The notes: generated by a model from the sequence alone, not told the origin. 64,000 bases of DNA from Apostichopus japonicus (GCF_037975245.1 NC_092564.1:2569984-2633983), one strand, 5' to 3'; positions 39,232 through 51,312 are shown, counted from the first letter of the stretch. Program-made: numbers and translations.

Positions 39232-39962
39232 ACATGTGCACGCCTACGTGGTTTGATTCGAGTACTTGGCTCACTGAGCAAATACAGCCAACGTATCTCA
39301 TGATATAATGTGAATATACTGAACAACTGAATATATAGCAATTGAAGTATATAGTTAGAGGTATGTAAATATAACGTCCATCCAAAAATTTAAAAGGGAA
39401 GCGCAAACACTTCCACTGTTTTTATAGCTGATTAACTTTTCAATAGTTGCTTACGGTGCTGGGACAACACAGCTCAGACATAATGTGTGTGATGTACCTA
39501 GCAATAATGTTAGGTACAATGTCAAGAACCGTTAGTAAGCATATCTTTTGAATATACATTACATTACGTGAAAAGAAACTTCACGGAAAAGTTTGCGTTC
39601 GGTTTACCATCCTGACCACAGTATCGTCAACAGCTGGGAACGATGACGAAGGAATGGTTTGTAGCAAATCTGCTCCACAATAAAAATGCTAGTGTACCAT
39701 ACCACAACTAAAGTAATGTACATCCGCTCGAAAGCTTAACCGTATAAAGAAAGGACCTAAAATATTTGTTGCTTTTATATATTTAAGTTCAGTCACCATT
39801 TTCTGCCTTTATTTGCATAAGAGCATAAATCAAAGTACAGATGTTGTGAAAGTAGGGAAGATTTAAGGTGATATAAAGCAGTTTAGAAATTCTTTGGTTT
39901 AATGAGGATATTACTCCGAACGATCAGACGGAAGTGGTTGGTAAACTTGCTCCTCTTTAGCT

Positions 39963-39963
<1 letters not shown>

Positions 39964-40047
<84 letters not shown>
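39964..40047. repeat. (TA)n microsatellite, about 40 units
   Basis: Uninterrupted TA tract. The 71-codon open frame across it is a by-product of the repeat. Confidence 0.95.
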
Positions 40048-40048
<1 letters not shown>

Positions 40049-40956
40049 TACCCATCACGTGATATACGACTTGAACACTTGAAAGCGGGCGTTGAAAGTG
40101 ACAAATGTAGTGTGTAAATCAATGGAACGATCTATTGTGATTTCGACACCTGTGCTCAGAGTATATCTCTGTAACATAATGGTACAGGCGTGATGAAACG
40201 GTGTCAGTGGACAGTTGCACGCCTGTCAATAAATTCTCTGAATACGCATTGATACTCACCGAGCTGTAGAAAACTCGTTATTATTGTGGTTACAGATAAA
40301 GCCACATACGTAAACCCTTTCAAAAACCCGGTTTTCATAGAAAAGGTATTTAATTATAAAAATAAAACATTTTAAAGATAACCAAAACGTCGCCTACGAA
40401 TTGTGTATGTATACTCAAACTTGACCGGGAAGATCAACTAATGAGATACCCTGCGATGTTGAAGGGAAAGAGCCGCGTTGTGATAATTTTATCTAGTGCC
40501 CTCTATATTTGATTGAGCTATATCTAATTTAATTGCATCAAGGCTATCCCTGCAGCTATGGGAACCACAGTGTTCACTCCCGCCACCATCCCTTCTTTGC
40601 CCGGAACCACCCCCCCCCCCCAGAATGTGGTGAATATACCAAAATAATTATTAAAGTCACCATTACTCATTAGTTGGAAGTTAGGCCCAGAGATGGATCG
40701 TAGAACATGTTAAAGAGATGTGAAACAGCGATAGGTGTAGGCTATACAGAACTTAGAATAGATCATATGACGTAAGTTATGCAAAATAGTTTGTTACCAG
40801 CAGGACTGTATATATGCAAACGTCTATCGGTCGCACATGCTGATTGATGAATTTTGTATACATGCTATATGGAAAGTACTGACTCAATCAATGTCATCAA
40901 TACAGGAACTCGAGAAACAATAAAAAAAAAACAGCATTCTAAGTAGACTTAGTGAA

Positions 40957-41015
40957 TATATATATATATATATAGGCTATATATATAGGCTATATATATA
41001 GCCTATATATTTAGG

Positions 41016-41069
<54 letters not shown>
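40957..41069. repeat. TA tract with interspersed AGGCTATATATA palindromes
   Basis: Blocks of TA repeats are separated by AGGCTATATATA and its complement TATATATAGCCT, so the left half can fold into several alternative cruciforms. Then a pure TA run follows to 41069. Confidence 0.9.
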
Positions 41070-41075
<6 letters not shown>

Positions 41076-41424
41076 AATGGTCAAGCGGCTCCGCCACCAG
41101 AAACCCCTTCAGATCCTCCACGGTTTCGTTGTCTCATTGTCCACTACAAAGCTATACTGCAGCTACCATCATAAGGTAATAAACAAAGCAACCACTTTAG
41201 GCACGACCGTCTGATTGAATCGCCTGTCGTGTTTGAATTGTATTTTTACTCCCCGATGCATTACCCAACTAGCCCACCAGTTCACATCAAAACGAGAAAG
41301 GATAGTGGTATATGTTTGTGCATGTCGTAAAAATAAAAGTTAATCCACTGTGTTTATTTCCTTCTGACAAATTGATGAGAATACTGGTGACAATAGATAT
41401 CAATAGAGCCGGCGAAAATAATTA

Positions 41425-42135
41425 TAAACCTGTTATAACATACTTCAGTTTATTCTGGTTAACGGTTGTCAATTATTCACAGTGCAACTGATCAATCCAT
41501 GTACATTGGGTACACAGTAGCATCTGCTGACGGGTCTAACATGTGTTACGGTGTTATAACACACATCAGTTTATACTGATGAACGGTTGTCACTTATTCA
41601 CAGTGCAACTGATCAATCCATGTACATTGGGTACACAGTAGCATCTGCTGACGGGTCTAACATGTGTTACGGTGTTATAACACACATCAGTTTATACTGA
41701 TGAACGGTTGTCAATTATTCACAGTGCAACTGATCAATCCATGTACATTGGGTACACAGTAGCATCTGCTGACGGGTCTAACATGTGTTACGGTGTTATA
41801 ACACACATCAGTTTATACTGATGAACGGTTGTCACTTATTCACAGTACAAACTGATCAAGCCAGGTACATTGGTTGCATATTCAGTATCTGCTGGCAGGT
41901 CTAACATGTTTTACGGTGTTATAACCAGGGAGTTGTTATGGATAACACACTTTAGTTTATTCTGATTAACGGTTGTCACTTATTCACAGTAAACTGATTA
42001 AGCTATGTACATTGGGTGCACAGTAGCACTGATCTGCTGACAGGTCTAACACGTGTTAAGGTTTTATAACACACTTTAGTTTATTCTGATTAACGGTTGT
42101 CACTTATTCACAGTATAAACTGATCAAGCCATTGG
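41425..42135. repeat. 121-bp satellite-like tandem array, about 6 copies
   Basis: Anchor word AACGGTTGTC occurs at 41461, 41582, 41703, 41824, 41968 and 42092. The first four copies have a constant 121-bp period and are nearly identical; the fifth is stretched to 144 bp by an insertion around 41925-41942 and the last is truncated. Each unit contains ATCAGTTTATACTGATGAAC and a GTGTTATAACAC palindrome. The outer copies are more diverged than the inner ones, the pattern expected for unequal exchange. Confidence 0.95.
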
Positions 42136-43175
42136 ATGATCACCATATAATTTATACTATCAAATTAGATAGTAACGAAGGTTCTCTTAGCCGTTACAAT
42201 TTATAAATTTATGCTGTCAAATGTTGTGTTCTCATTTGTTTCAATATTGATGTCCCACCTAGACTTGTGTCGGTTACAAACGAGTGTGCCCCTCTCCCCT
42301 TCCCCAATCCCCAAAGAAACCTCCCGCAACGAACGTTCGGACTATCTGACTATAGGACTTATTATAAACTTAATATTTTTTCTTTGCAAGAGTCAAATTT
42401 GATAAAATAATATCTTTGAAAGGACCGTGGTTTGCTGTGCATGGACACTTTATCTTGGAGAAAACTATCACGCTTTTGAATTGAAGTCGTTCGCCCAGCC
42501 ATTTAGATAGGTTGTGGTTCTGTTGAAGATTAGAGGTGCTCTGTCCACCGTGACGTCACATTCAATTATTTTGAGCATTGACAGGATTTCCCCTTAACTT
42601 CCCCCTGGGCCCGAAACGAGAAATGTATGGGTAGCTATTCCCATCAAAGTGTTTTCGCTTTCTGCATACGATGGTCCCCGTGTGCAATGTGAATTACATT
42701 GAGTATACCTTCCTGTTTGCTACGAAAACGCTAACAAGGCTGGTCAACCGTGCCATTACTGTAAATCGCACATCACCCTCATGAGGATTAAAGACAGACC
42801 TATCCAAAATTCGGTATGGTTTCGAATCGTCCGAATTTCAATTTCCTTAACAGTAAATGTTGTAAATCTAATTAACTCATGTGAAAATGGAACAAGGAAA
42901 AAATAATAATTAACGTTTAATGACAAGCTAAATTGAATGAGGTGTACATGTTAATAAATACCATGCACAGAAAGAATTAATGGTGTATGTTCACGGTTTC
43001 AATGTATTCTAATGGAGATTTATTTCGCATGGAACGCTAAGAAGGCAGTTCAGACGATATGGTCTTAATAACAACATAAAAACGTAACATTTCTTAAAGA
43101 TTTCTGATTTATGTACGTCGATCGTAGAGTAACATTTGTTACGTTACAAGGTTTTCATTGTTCATTCATTCGCTC
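42136..43175. other. Intergenic, no gene seen
   Basis: Unique-looking sequence with one CRE-like TGACGTCA at 42551-42558. The only open frames are short and lack homology. Confidence 0.5.
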
Positions 43176-43470
43176 TCTCTCTCACTCCCTCCACCCACGC
43201 CTCTCCTCTCCTCCCATCCACATCCCCTCCATCCACCACTCTCTCCCTACACCCACCCCTCTCTCCCTCCACCCACCCCTCTCTCCCTCCACCCACCCCT
43301 CTCTCCCTCCACCCACCCCTCTCTCCCTACACCCACCCCTCTCTCCCTCCCTCCACCCACCACTCTCTCCCTCCACTCACCACTCTCCCAAGCCTCCATC
43401 CACCCCTCTCTCCCTCCATCCACCTCTCTCTTTCCCTCCACCCACCTCTCTCTTCCCCCACCACTCTCTT
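43176..43470. repeat. Polypyrimidine minisatellite, 20-bp unit
   Basis: About 14 units of CTCTCTCCCTCCACCCACCC with variants; the plus strand is almost only C and T with spaced A. Overlapping open frames on both strands are consequences of the repeat. Mirror-symmetric homopyrimidine DNA of this type can form triplex (H-DNA). Confidence 0.93.
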
Positions 43471-46400
43471 TCGTTAAGTACAATATAAGGGCCAACTACT
43501 TCTTTAAGTGTCCCACATCAGTACCTCACTTTACCTAACACTTAGAGGTTAAATTTCAATTTTTGTAAACCTTTTAATTGAAATTTTCGAAAAGCTCTTT
43601 TCGTTTCCAAAATAAATTCATTTGAAATTTTGATAAATCTGGGAAACTAATTAAATATGTGTAAACTATGACGTGGAGTGTTGCGCTCATCACAATCCTT
43701 ATTTTCGCCCTTAATTACAGCCCACAAACATTATTTCTAATGCCTATTAGAGTGATTAGGACAACGTTGTTCATATGTGTCCGTAGACCTTCAAGTCATT
43801 AGCCATACATAGTCAAGTTTCATTTGAAGTAAAAGTTGTACATTTAAGTTTATCTCTCCAATTTACTCTTACGAATGTGTTTTAGATATACCATGAAAAT
43901 AGACTGGGCGGAGAAATGTTGTGGATCGAAGGCATCAACTACTCGTTCTTATAAACCATTGATTCGGTGAAGAAATCTAGGAATGTGTGACTTAGTGTCA
44001 TCATTTGCACTTGGAATTTTGTTTTGAGTTAAACCAAGTTTTTTTTTTAAAAGGACCCTTAAACTCAGTCCATTCCAAAAGTTTCCTTCAAAGTTATCTT
44101 ATAATTTTGAAAGAGAAAGAGGATATCAGTTAGGATTGAGTATTCGGAAAATATCTTCGTCCATCGCCACCACCGACCGACCTACCTACCCACTCACAGA
44201 AAAGGTCGCTGTAAGGTTACGTACGTCTCCGACCAGCTCCGTTGACCTTCCTCTGACCACAGATCCTCTCATTCCTGTCATATACCAGGCATCAGATCGG
44301 TGACGAGGGAAATGCTGGTATAGTAAGTGCAAGAAGGGGAAACTTTATCTAACCAGTACTCTGTTAAGTTGCACCATGGAGGTAAAAACAGACTGTTTTT
44401 ACCTCCATGGTGCAACTTAGGTCACCGGGAAATACGGCTTTTGAAGAATCATTGACATACGTCAGTAAAGTTTCATTTAGGAATGAAGCTTCAACATTTC
44501 CGGTAACCATTCCACCATGTCCAATTCCCAACAATCGACCCAAATAAAGATTGTGGTTTAACTTTAACTTCAGTTTCGAAAATGGTGCTCCGATGACTTT
44601 GGTATAGTCAGCTCATATCTACATCCATGATAATAATATACTAATTATAATATTGTGTGTGTATTGTGATATTATTGTAAAATCATTGTACTTGATGTAC
44701 ACTGATATATTAAATAAAAATTTAAAGCAACAACCTTCATTATAAGACGTATACATTTCAAATACCAGCTCTATCATGAGAAATGGCCTCTTGATCACTG
44801 GAAGTTTAGCAAATCCGCTGGATTACGAAGATTCTCAGATACATCACGTATTCGACCACCGCACCTACATACAGTAACTTGCGTGCAAAGGCGTTCCAAA
44901 TACGTGAGGGGGTGGGGGGGGGTCTTGATTCGATGCGCCCAGCCTAATGTCGGTACGGTGTGCAAGAAACATAAATGGGCTAGATGCGGATCTCGGAATT
45001 TATAAGGGAAGCGTGTGACATTGGGGTAACTGAAGCCGACTCCCACACATGCCCTGAATTAAAAACGTCAAATGGTGCATTCTTGGGTTTAGACTATACA
45101 AATTTGGTCAAGATTGTGCTAATACATACTGAATCAAACAAAAAATGAGCGTCCCCCCCCCCTTCCGACCCCCTTGGAATACCACTGGATCTTCAGCAAA
45201 TTTAACCAACTTGTGATGCATTATAACTGGATTCGTCAAAGCAGGGAACTCTATCGTTAAAGCTATATACTACCTTATATTTGGTATATTTGTGTGTGTG
45301 TGGGGGGGGGGGGGGGGATTTTAGTTTTCTAATGAGATCGTGCTTGACCAAAGTAATGGAAATATAACATACATGAACGCAGATCTGGTATGGAACGTTG
45401 CCCCGGACTAAACCCACACCGGGAACGTATTGAAATAAGGCTTAAACGTTAAACGAATGCACATGAAAACGTAAACAAAATACATAAATAGCGTGGGACG
45501 CAAAATTACTGGTGTTGGACTAGGAATAACTGACCGTGGCTTTAGGCACGGCACAGCCTAGATATTGACTGATCGGTATGCAATGCTGTAACGTGACATG
45601 GTTCCGTCGGGATGGAACCAAGTTAAAACCATGATAAGGAGGCTGTACTGTTGATGCCCTTGTGAACTCGACTCAGTGGGAGGGGGGGGGGGGGGCATGG
45701 CCTTCACCTATGATCGTCAGTCCAGGGAAAATGGTTCATTCGGATTGGGAAGGGGGGGGGGGTTGCATTCAGTCCGGGAAGAACTGGACGACTACTTACA
45801 AAACCTTGTGTTTGGGCTACTTATATATAGACCTAATTTATAGCCTAGCTTTCAGAGTCCACAGTGGAAACAAGTAGGCTGCTGGACAGACGTTGCTGTG
45901 TTATCCCTACACCATGTGTCTTGTACTTGTCTATTGTATTATGTTGTGAAAATAAAATAAAATCATCCGAACGCATCATTTGACATTTATTTTATTTATT
46001 TTTTCGAGGGAGGACCCCAACCCTCCTGCATAGGAGACGGCTTCAATGACCACAATACAGCACCACTTCATTCACATTTGGCCCTTCCACAAGAGTTCAG
46101 CCCCATACCTTAATCAGTCGGGCAAATTTTGAATTTGTCCCGCGCTACATAAGCAATAACATGCACCCAGCTTTGAAATCCTGTGCACGCCACTGGGTAC
46201 CATGAATAGTTGCATTACAAGACTGTAATCTTGAGCAAGTCTACACATTGCATAACAAAGGCCCTTGAAATGGATTGTTATTTTCCTGTGTTTCATGTAC
46301 CTGGGTTTTGCCAATGCTGACTCAAATATATAATATTGAAAACTTCAATATGACGTGATATTAACAATATTTTCAATATCAAGTGCTTACTTATCGTTCA

Positions 46401-46855
46401 TGATATTTAAAAAGGAAGACGGCAGGCCATTGATACGCCGTTTTGCACCCATGTTATCTCCCAAAACACACGAATTTCTTTAGCTTTTTCGAATTGTTCA
46501 TCAACATTTCTTTATCCTTTAATGCAATTGTGATTGATGGGTTTTCTTCTCCTTTAATCTTACAAACGTTTATGTTTTCCACTTTACTTTAGAAAGTATT
46601 CTTGTGACAAAAATACGAAAAGGACCCATGTGTGCCCCCCCCCCCCCCTACAAAATGAACAGTTCCTGTAGGCCTGTAATGTACTTGACTGTCCCGAGTG
46701 AACCTCTTTTACAACATGTGTTTCATTGAACTACATATTCTCTCCAATTCATGAATACCATAAGTTATGTTTACCTGACAGAGGCTGCTTTACATTATTA
46801 ACGTACACCGTGTAGGTACGGGGGATTAGCAACACACACACACATATGTTTGTAT
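43471..46855. other. Intergenic, no gene seen
   Basis: Contains a 55-nt palindrome (44365-44419), and poly(G)/poly(C) runs at about 44924, 45153, 45302, 45681, 45752 and 46636. Weak hAT-like ends occur (CACGCCACTG near 46193), but no second boundary could be matched. No supported coding sequence. Confidence 0.5.
44365..44419. repeat. Near-perfect palindrome: 27-bp arms, 1-base spacer
   Basis: The left arm 44365-44391 is the exact reverse complement of 44393-44419, with only A44392 between them. The arm contains GTTGCACCATGGAGGT. The flanks do not continue the symmetry. The loop is too small for a normal microRNA precursor. Confidence 0.95.
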
Positions 46856-46857
46856 GT

Positions 46858-46891
46858 ATGTATATGTATATATATACATATATATAAATAA

Positions 46892-46946
<55 letters not shown>

Positions 46947-47004
46947 TGCATACATACATGCATAGATACATATATATAAATGCGTAGATACATACATATA
47001 CATA
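46858..47004. repeat. TA/TACA tract
   Basis: Mixed TA and TACA/TATG microsatellite directly left of the tRNA-like dispersed repeat; the same neighbour relation is seen at 51.3 kb and 58.7 kb. Confidence 0.9.
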
Positions 47005-47322
47005 TATTTATTTGCCTTTGTCGTTTATTTCCATTTCATTTAACAGTGTCTGTTAAAAGTATCCCTTTCGAGATCCGGCGTTAGGAATCACAAATGATTT
47101 CGAGTTGGTTAGCATCATGCATGATTGATCGCTAGAGTCAGGCAAAATATATCACCAAAACAGGACGAGTATTGTTCGATACAGGTGACAAATCCCTACA
47201 GTGGAATTACGACCTTCCTTCCTGGTTTCGAACCATTGGACATACAATCAGCGTCTATAGCCTAGTGGTTAGGGTGTCCGCATATAAAGCAGGAGGACCG
47301 GGTTCGCATCCCAGTGGACGCT
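47005..47322 (+). repeat. Dispersed repeat with tRNA-like sequence, copy 1
   Basis: Runs from TTTGCCTTTGTCGTTTATTT through TTCGAGATCCGGCGTTAGGA and CAGTGGAATTACGACCTTCC to a tRNA-like end at 47251-47321. The whole block matches the minus strand of 51462-51760, and its left part matches the minus strand of 58637-58720. A Pol III-derived (SINE-like) family is the likely origin, although the tRNA-like part lies at the right end rather than at the start of the shared block. Confidence 0.75.
47251..47321 (+). tRNA. tRNA-like sequence, probably a tRNA-derived pseudogene
   Basis: The 5' end GCGTCTA pairs with the 3' end TGGACGC over seven positions including one G-T pair. An A-box-like TAGCCTAGTGGTTAGGG and a perfect B-box-like GGTTCGCATCC are properly spaced. 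The anticodon stem and the T stem pair poorly, and no anticodon can be assigned with confidence. It lies in a dispersed repeat, so it is more likely a Pol III promoter of a SINE than a working tRNA. Confidence 0.5.
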
Positions 47323-48075
47323 AGAAGTTTTTGACGGTTCTGGATTTTCCAGGGCATATATGAGCTCAGCGTCACGAAATACAGAACACCCATTTCAAAG
47401 TATCCGAACATTTATCTTGAAGTGAACGCCTTACTTAGAAGTTTCTCATGTTAACACGCTACCCGCACCTTTACTTCCATTCATGACTCAATGTATTAGT
47501 CAGTAAAGGACACGAGACTATAGTTCAAGTTACCCTTGCTTGTGAACTTCACTGACACTTTTGTACTTTCTCTGTTGCAAATATTTTAGAAGTGTCACAG
47601 TTGGTTATTCCTTTCTCTTTCTTCCATCACCCTTCAGATCGTTTTCTTAAAGGGTAACTTTATAGGCCCATTTTTATGATGTAAAAACAAAACACAATCG
47701 AGGTATAATGTTTCGTGTAGCTATATTCTTGTTTCCATGGCAACGATGTAACATTATACGCTAAATAGGTTGGAAATCTCCTGCTTGATACTTACGATAA
47801 TGACCGCTGTTCAGTTTGAAGTTTATACGTTGTTGTATAAGCTCTAATAACTGACGCAATCAAACTGTTTCTTTTAACGTCATATCATCCACGGAGGACA
47901 CCCAACACCATATGGTGTCCTTGATAACTTTTAATCCATTACAAACATCTTATTGGAGGTCATAAATATATATGCATGCGTTTTTCTATTGATATTTTGC
48001 ATTGTTGTTGATGAGGTGACGTAATGTACGTGTGCTAGACTAAGCAGTCCAGTCACTTTCATAGTCGAGCGTGTA

Positions 48076-48493
48076 TGGCAAGCCATGTGGGACAAACACC
48101 GCATAATATATCCGCGTATTAATTCGAATATATACGCGTATTAATTCAAATATACATGTGTTGTACATGTATAAAGTTTCGCTTTTTGAAGCGATCTCGC
48201 GAGCCCGCCAAAACATTTATCGTTGGTATATGTACAAAGCAAGTGCGGAAATGTTTTTTCGTGCACATTCTAATTAATCCGTGTATATATTGGATTTAAT
48301 CCCCATATTTATTTTATTTAATATGTGTATATATTCGAATTAATACGTGTATATATTCGAATAAATACGCGGATATATTTAAGCAATATGATTGGCTAAT
48401 AATATATACGCGTATATATTCTAATTAATACGCGTATAAATTCCAATTAATACGCGGATGTATTATGCAGTGTTTGTCCCACATGGCTTGCCA
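48076..48493. mobile_element. 418-bp foldback MITE with TA flanks
   Basis: Starts TGGCAAGCCATGTGGGACAA and ends with its reverse complement; the similarity continues inwards for about 70 bases, so the ends form a long imperfect hairpin. The inner arms are built of CGCGTATTAATTCGAATATA-like words. TA at 48074-48075 and 48494-48495 is the expected target duplication of Tc1/mariner-type insertion. No coding capacity. Confidence 0.9.
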
Positions 48494-48495
48494 TA

Positions 48496-50360
48496 AGCGT
48501 GTGATATTTAAAGGGTAATTTTAGTCAAGACAAACTATATATACTGCCCGGATGGATAGCATTGGGGTATAGCATACCTTATTTTTGAACGTCGAATCAA
48601 CCATACATGTCTGGGAATAATTTTAAGAAATATGATTTCACCTTTTGAAAATCTCCAGCAATGTTATTGCTATAACATCTTTGTGAGCAATGCTAATAAC
48701 CTGTTACCCTCTAGAAGTGTGGATTTCTCAAATGAAGAATTTTCATGGACGGGGTTAATACTGCGTAACCAATGGCAACTCAACTAATGTTATGTGTTTC
48801 TTTTTCCAGTCTTTCAGGGGCTTTGTATATACTGTACTATACTGCAGCCAGTTTGCGTCATTTATACTATCCCAGGTGCTAACTGAAATAATAAATTCGA
48901 CAATTTGATAGCACGTTACTTTCATTTTACCTGCTGCTGTGTATCAAGAACACACACGTGCCTGGTCTGTGACACTGTGATTGTTGTAGTTATTTGTACT
49001 ATACTGGTGTCATCTTTCTGCGATCTTACACTCAACCTACGAATCCTTGGTAGTGGTGGGGAGTTGGGGGACGGGTCGACCCTTTTAACTAAGAGCAGGG
49101 GTGACCTCCTTCAATAAAAGTATTTTATAAGAGCTTTCTCGGTTTCAACAAACGACAAACAGTATAATTGAGTGTTATCTAGTCAATTCCTAGTGTCACG
49201 AATTCCGTTATTATCCGTGCATGGGACGCCGTTTATTGTAAATTTCAAAACTTCGGAATTATAAAACGAAAGTAAATCTGCAAAGCATAACCGCATTCAA
49301 AAGTTGCCTTTGTTTCCAAGTTATCTGTATTTTCTTTGAAACAAAAGATATAGATGTCAACGATTTTAATTCCCAGGACGTAGAGTCTCTGCCTTCAATG
49401 TTCATATAGGCCAACACCCCTCGGGGGAGCCAATCAACACACATAGTTAAGGTGTAACAATGTATGCAAAGAGTGTTTAGAATCCTAACTATGTCAAATT
49501 AAAAATACAAAAACGCACGAATATAACCACTTGGGAATCGTGTGGTATTTTTTCAACCGGGGTACAACTGACACATGTCATGCTGATTAATATGGCTTTG
49601 ATCTATATAGTTTTCTTATCTGAGGGGGAAATTTCATCCATTTTGTTCATGTCCACTTGCGTGATCCGATGTCTGGTCAGAATTAATTGCAGTCAAAGTC
49701 GATTATATCAGGTATCAATGGTACAAAACGCTTGTCTTCGTGATTCACGAGGGTGTTTTTGCCAAGTAATGTTGTCGTACTTTATTCTTCACAATGTACA
49801 AAACTGTTAAGAAGAAATCAATGTCAGATTTTGTTGCAATGTTATACAGAATGATCTTGTCACGGTTTGACGGACAGACCGAGATACACAAACAGACATA
49901 TAGACCTACTGGATGAGGACGAGATATAGAAACATACACACAAACTGACTGACTGATGTAATGACGGACAGAAGTTCTGTCAGAGACTATATTGTCGGGA
50001 GAGATGGAGATTTGGTATGACTAACATGCTTCTGCTTTAACCTGTCATGCACGGTTGTATCGAACCAGACAGCAAAACTGCAGTGCGGTTTCGATGATGC
50101 TACATGAATAGACTAATCTTACATGAATGTGACACACTAGGCTGTAGCGTATAGCCAGGATGAACAACATACTTCAATCCAAGTAATACAGCAAAAAGCA
50201 CTGAGATATGACAAAAAAATACTCACCGTTGGCTGTTGATGACCGAGATGGAAACTTTACTTGTATTCAACAAACATATTGATCTCTACCAAAGACAACA
50301 GGCTTCTTCTCATGTTGCCTCGACAAATATGTTTAACAGTACTCGCTATTTGGGGACCGT
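48496..50360. other. Intergenic, no gene seen
   Basis: No supported gene or element. Short open frames at 48905-49117, 49580-49810 and others have no recognisable similarity, codon bias or splice context. Confidence 0.45.
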
Positions 50361-50604
50361 GACTAAAAATATACTCCCAAAACCGCAAAATTCACTCCCC
50401 ACTAATTCCTGTTCAAGCCTCCATAGTATACTTCACAACATCAATACTTTCTGTGAACATAGGTTCGGCACTTAGCCAGATACATGGTACTACGTAATTG
50501 CACATTGGAAAATTATGTTTCTGTGCAGTACGAAATTTAATCTTTTTCCACCAAAAGTAAATAATGAACACAGTAAAACATGTCGCAGAATCGTAAATAA
50601 GCAG
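50361..50604. repeat. Dispersed repeat R, copy 1 (about 240 bp)
   Basis: Matches 58354-58592 in the same orientation, with shared words such as CATCAATACTTTCTGT, TACGTAATTGCACATTGGAA and TTTTTCCACCAAAAGTAA. In both places a minus-strand copy of the tRNA-like repeat follows to the right. Confidence 0.85.
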
Positions 50605-51240
50605 CTATATGCCTACATTGCAGTGTCAAAAACAATTAAAAAGGTTACGATTATCATCGAAACCAAAAATGGGATGCGCTCGAATCATTCTATGCTCATT
50701 CCAGGTATAGTGTACCATTTCCCACTCAGTTTTCCTTTGTACAATTTACCTATAAAAGAGAAATCGTGAAGACTTGTTGCTTTTATGAATGACGAAAATG
50801 TTCATGCCAAAGGAAATGGACGAGGGTTTCCGACTGACCCACTGATCACGAGACAGAAATACTATGATAAAGGTAAACAAACATTGAAGGTAATGGACTT
50901 ACGGTTAAGGGTGTAACAAAGGCGGTTGACAAGAAGGGAGGGGGGGGGGGGAGGGTAGTAATGGAGAGCGGGGTGGGAGGTGACTAAAAATTGCCACCGT
51001 CCTATTCCACATGATATATATATTTTCGTATAGACAATGACGTCACGTGTTTGTGTTCACGGTATGTAAGTACCAAATTTCTTTGTTGCTTCTTTTATAT
51101 TTTCGTCCTTTTATACTCTTTATTTTTCTCCAGCTAAGGAAAAAGCTGCACGGTTAACTCGTTATTTCCATTATGTATTGGTGTTTATATCTATGGAAAC
51201 AGCAACTTACAATATATATTGTTTTTTATCATAATAGAGT
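50605..51240. other. Intergenic between repeats
   Basis: Contains a poly(G) run at 50939-50952 and a combined motif at 51038-51049 where TGACGTCA overlaps CACGTG. No gene seen; the open frame 50515-50769 has no homology. Confidence 0.45.
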
Positions 51241-51251
51241 ATTACAGCATA

Positions 51252-51305
<54 letters not shown>

Positions 51306-51312
51306 TATGCTG

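Noticed and set aside
39902-40117. Open frames encoding long Tyr-Ile strings here and at 46749, 51173, 51219, 52463-52775 and 58525
   Set aside because: They are translations of (TA)n microsatellites; there is no independent coding signal.
41425-42135. CRISPR-like array from regular spacing
   Set aside because: The entire 121-bp unit is repeated with no unique spacers; eukaryotic satellite.
43111-43538. Several overlapping long frames (Pro/Ser/Leu-rich on plus, Gly/Glu/Arg-rich on minus)
   Set aside because: All three plus frames and minus frames stay open because the 20-bp repeat lacks stop codons; a repeat effect, not a mucin-like gene.
44365-44419. microRNA precursor
   Set aside because: Loop of one base with perfect arms is not a Drosha/Dicer-type hairpin.
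46170-46200. CACGCCACTG as a hAT terminus
   Set aside because: A typical hAT-like end, but no partner end with a duplication could be matched in the flanks.
49745-49939. Minus-strand 64-codon frame with Cys/Val-rich sequence
   Set aside because: No homology, splice context or codon bias.
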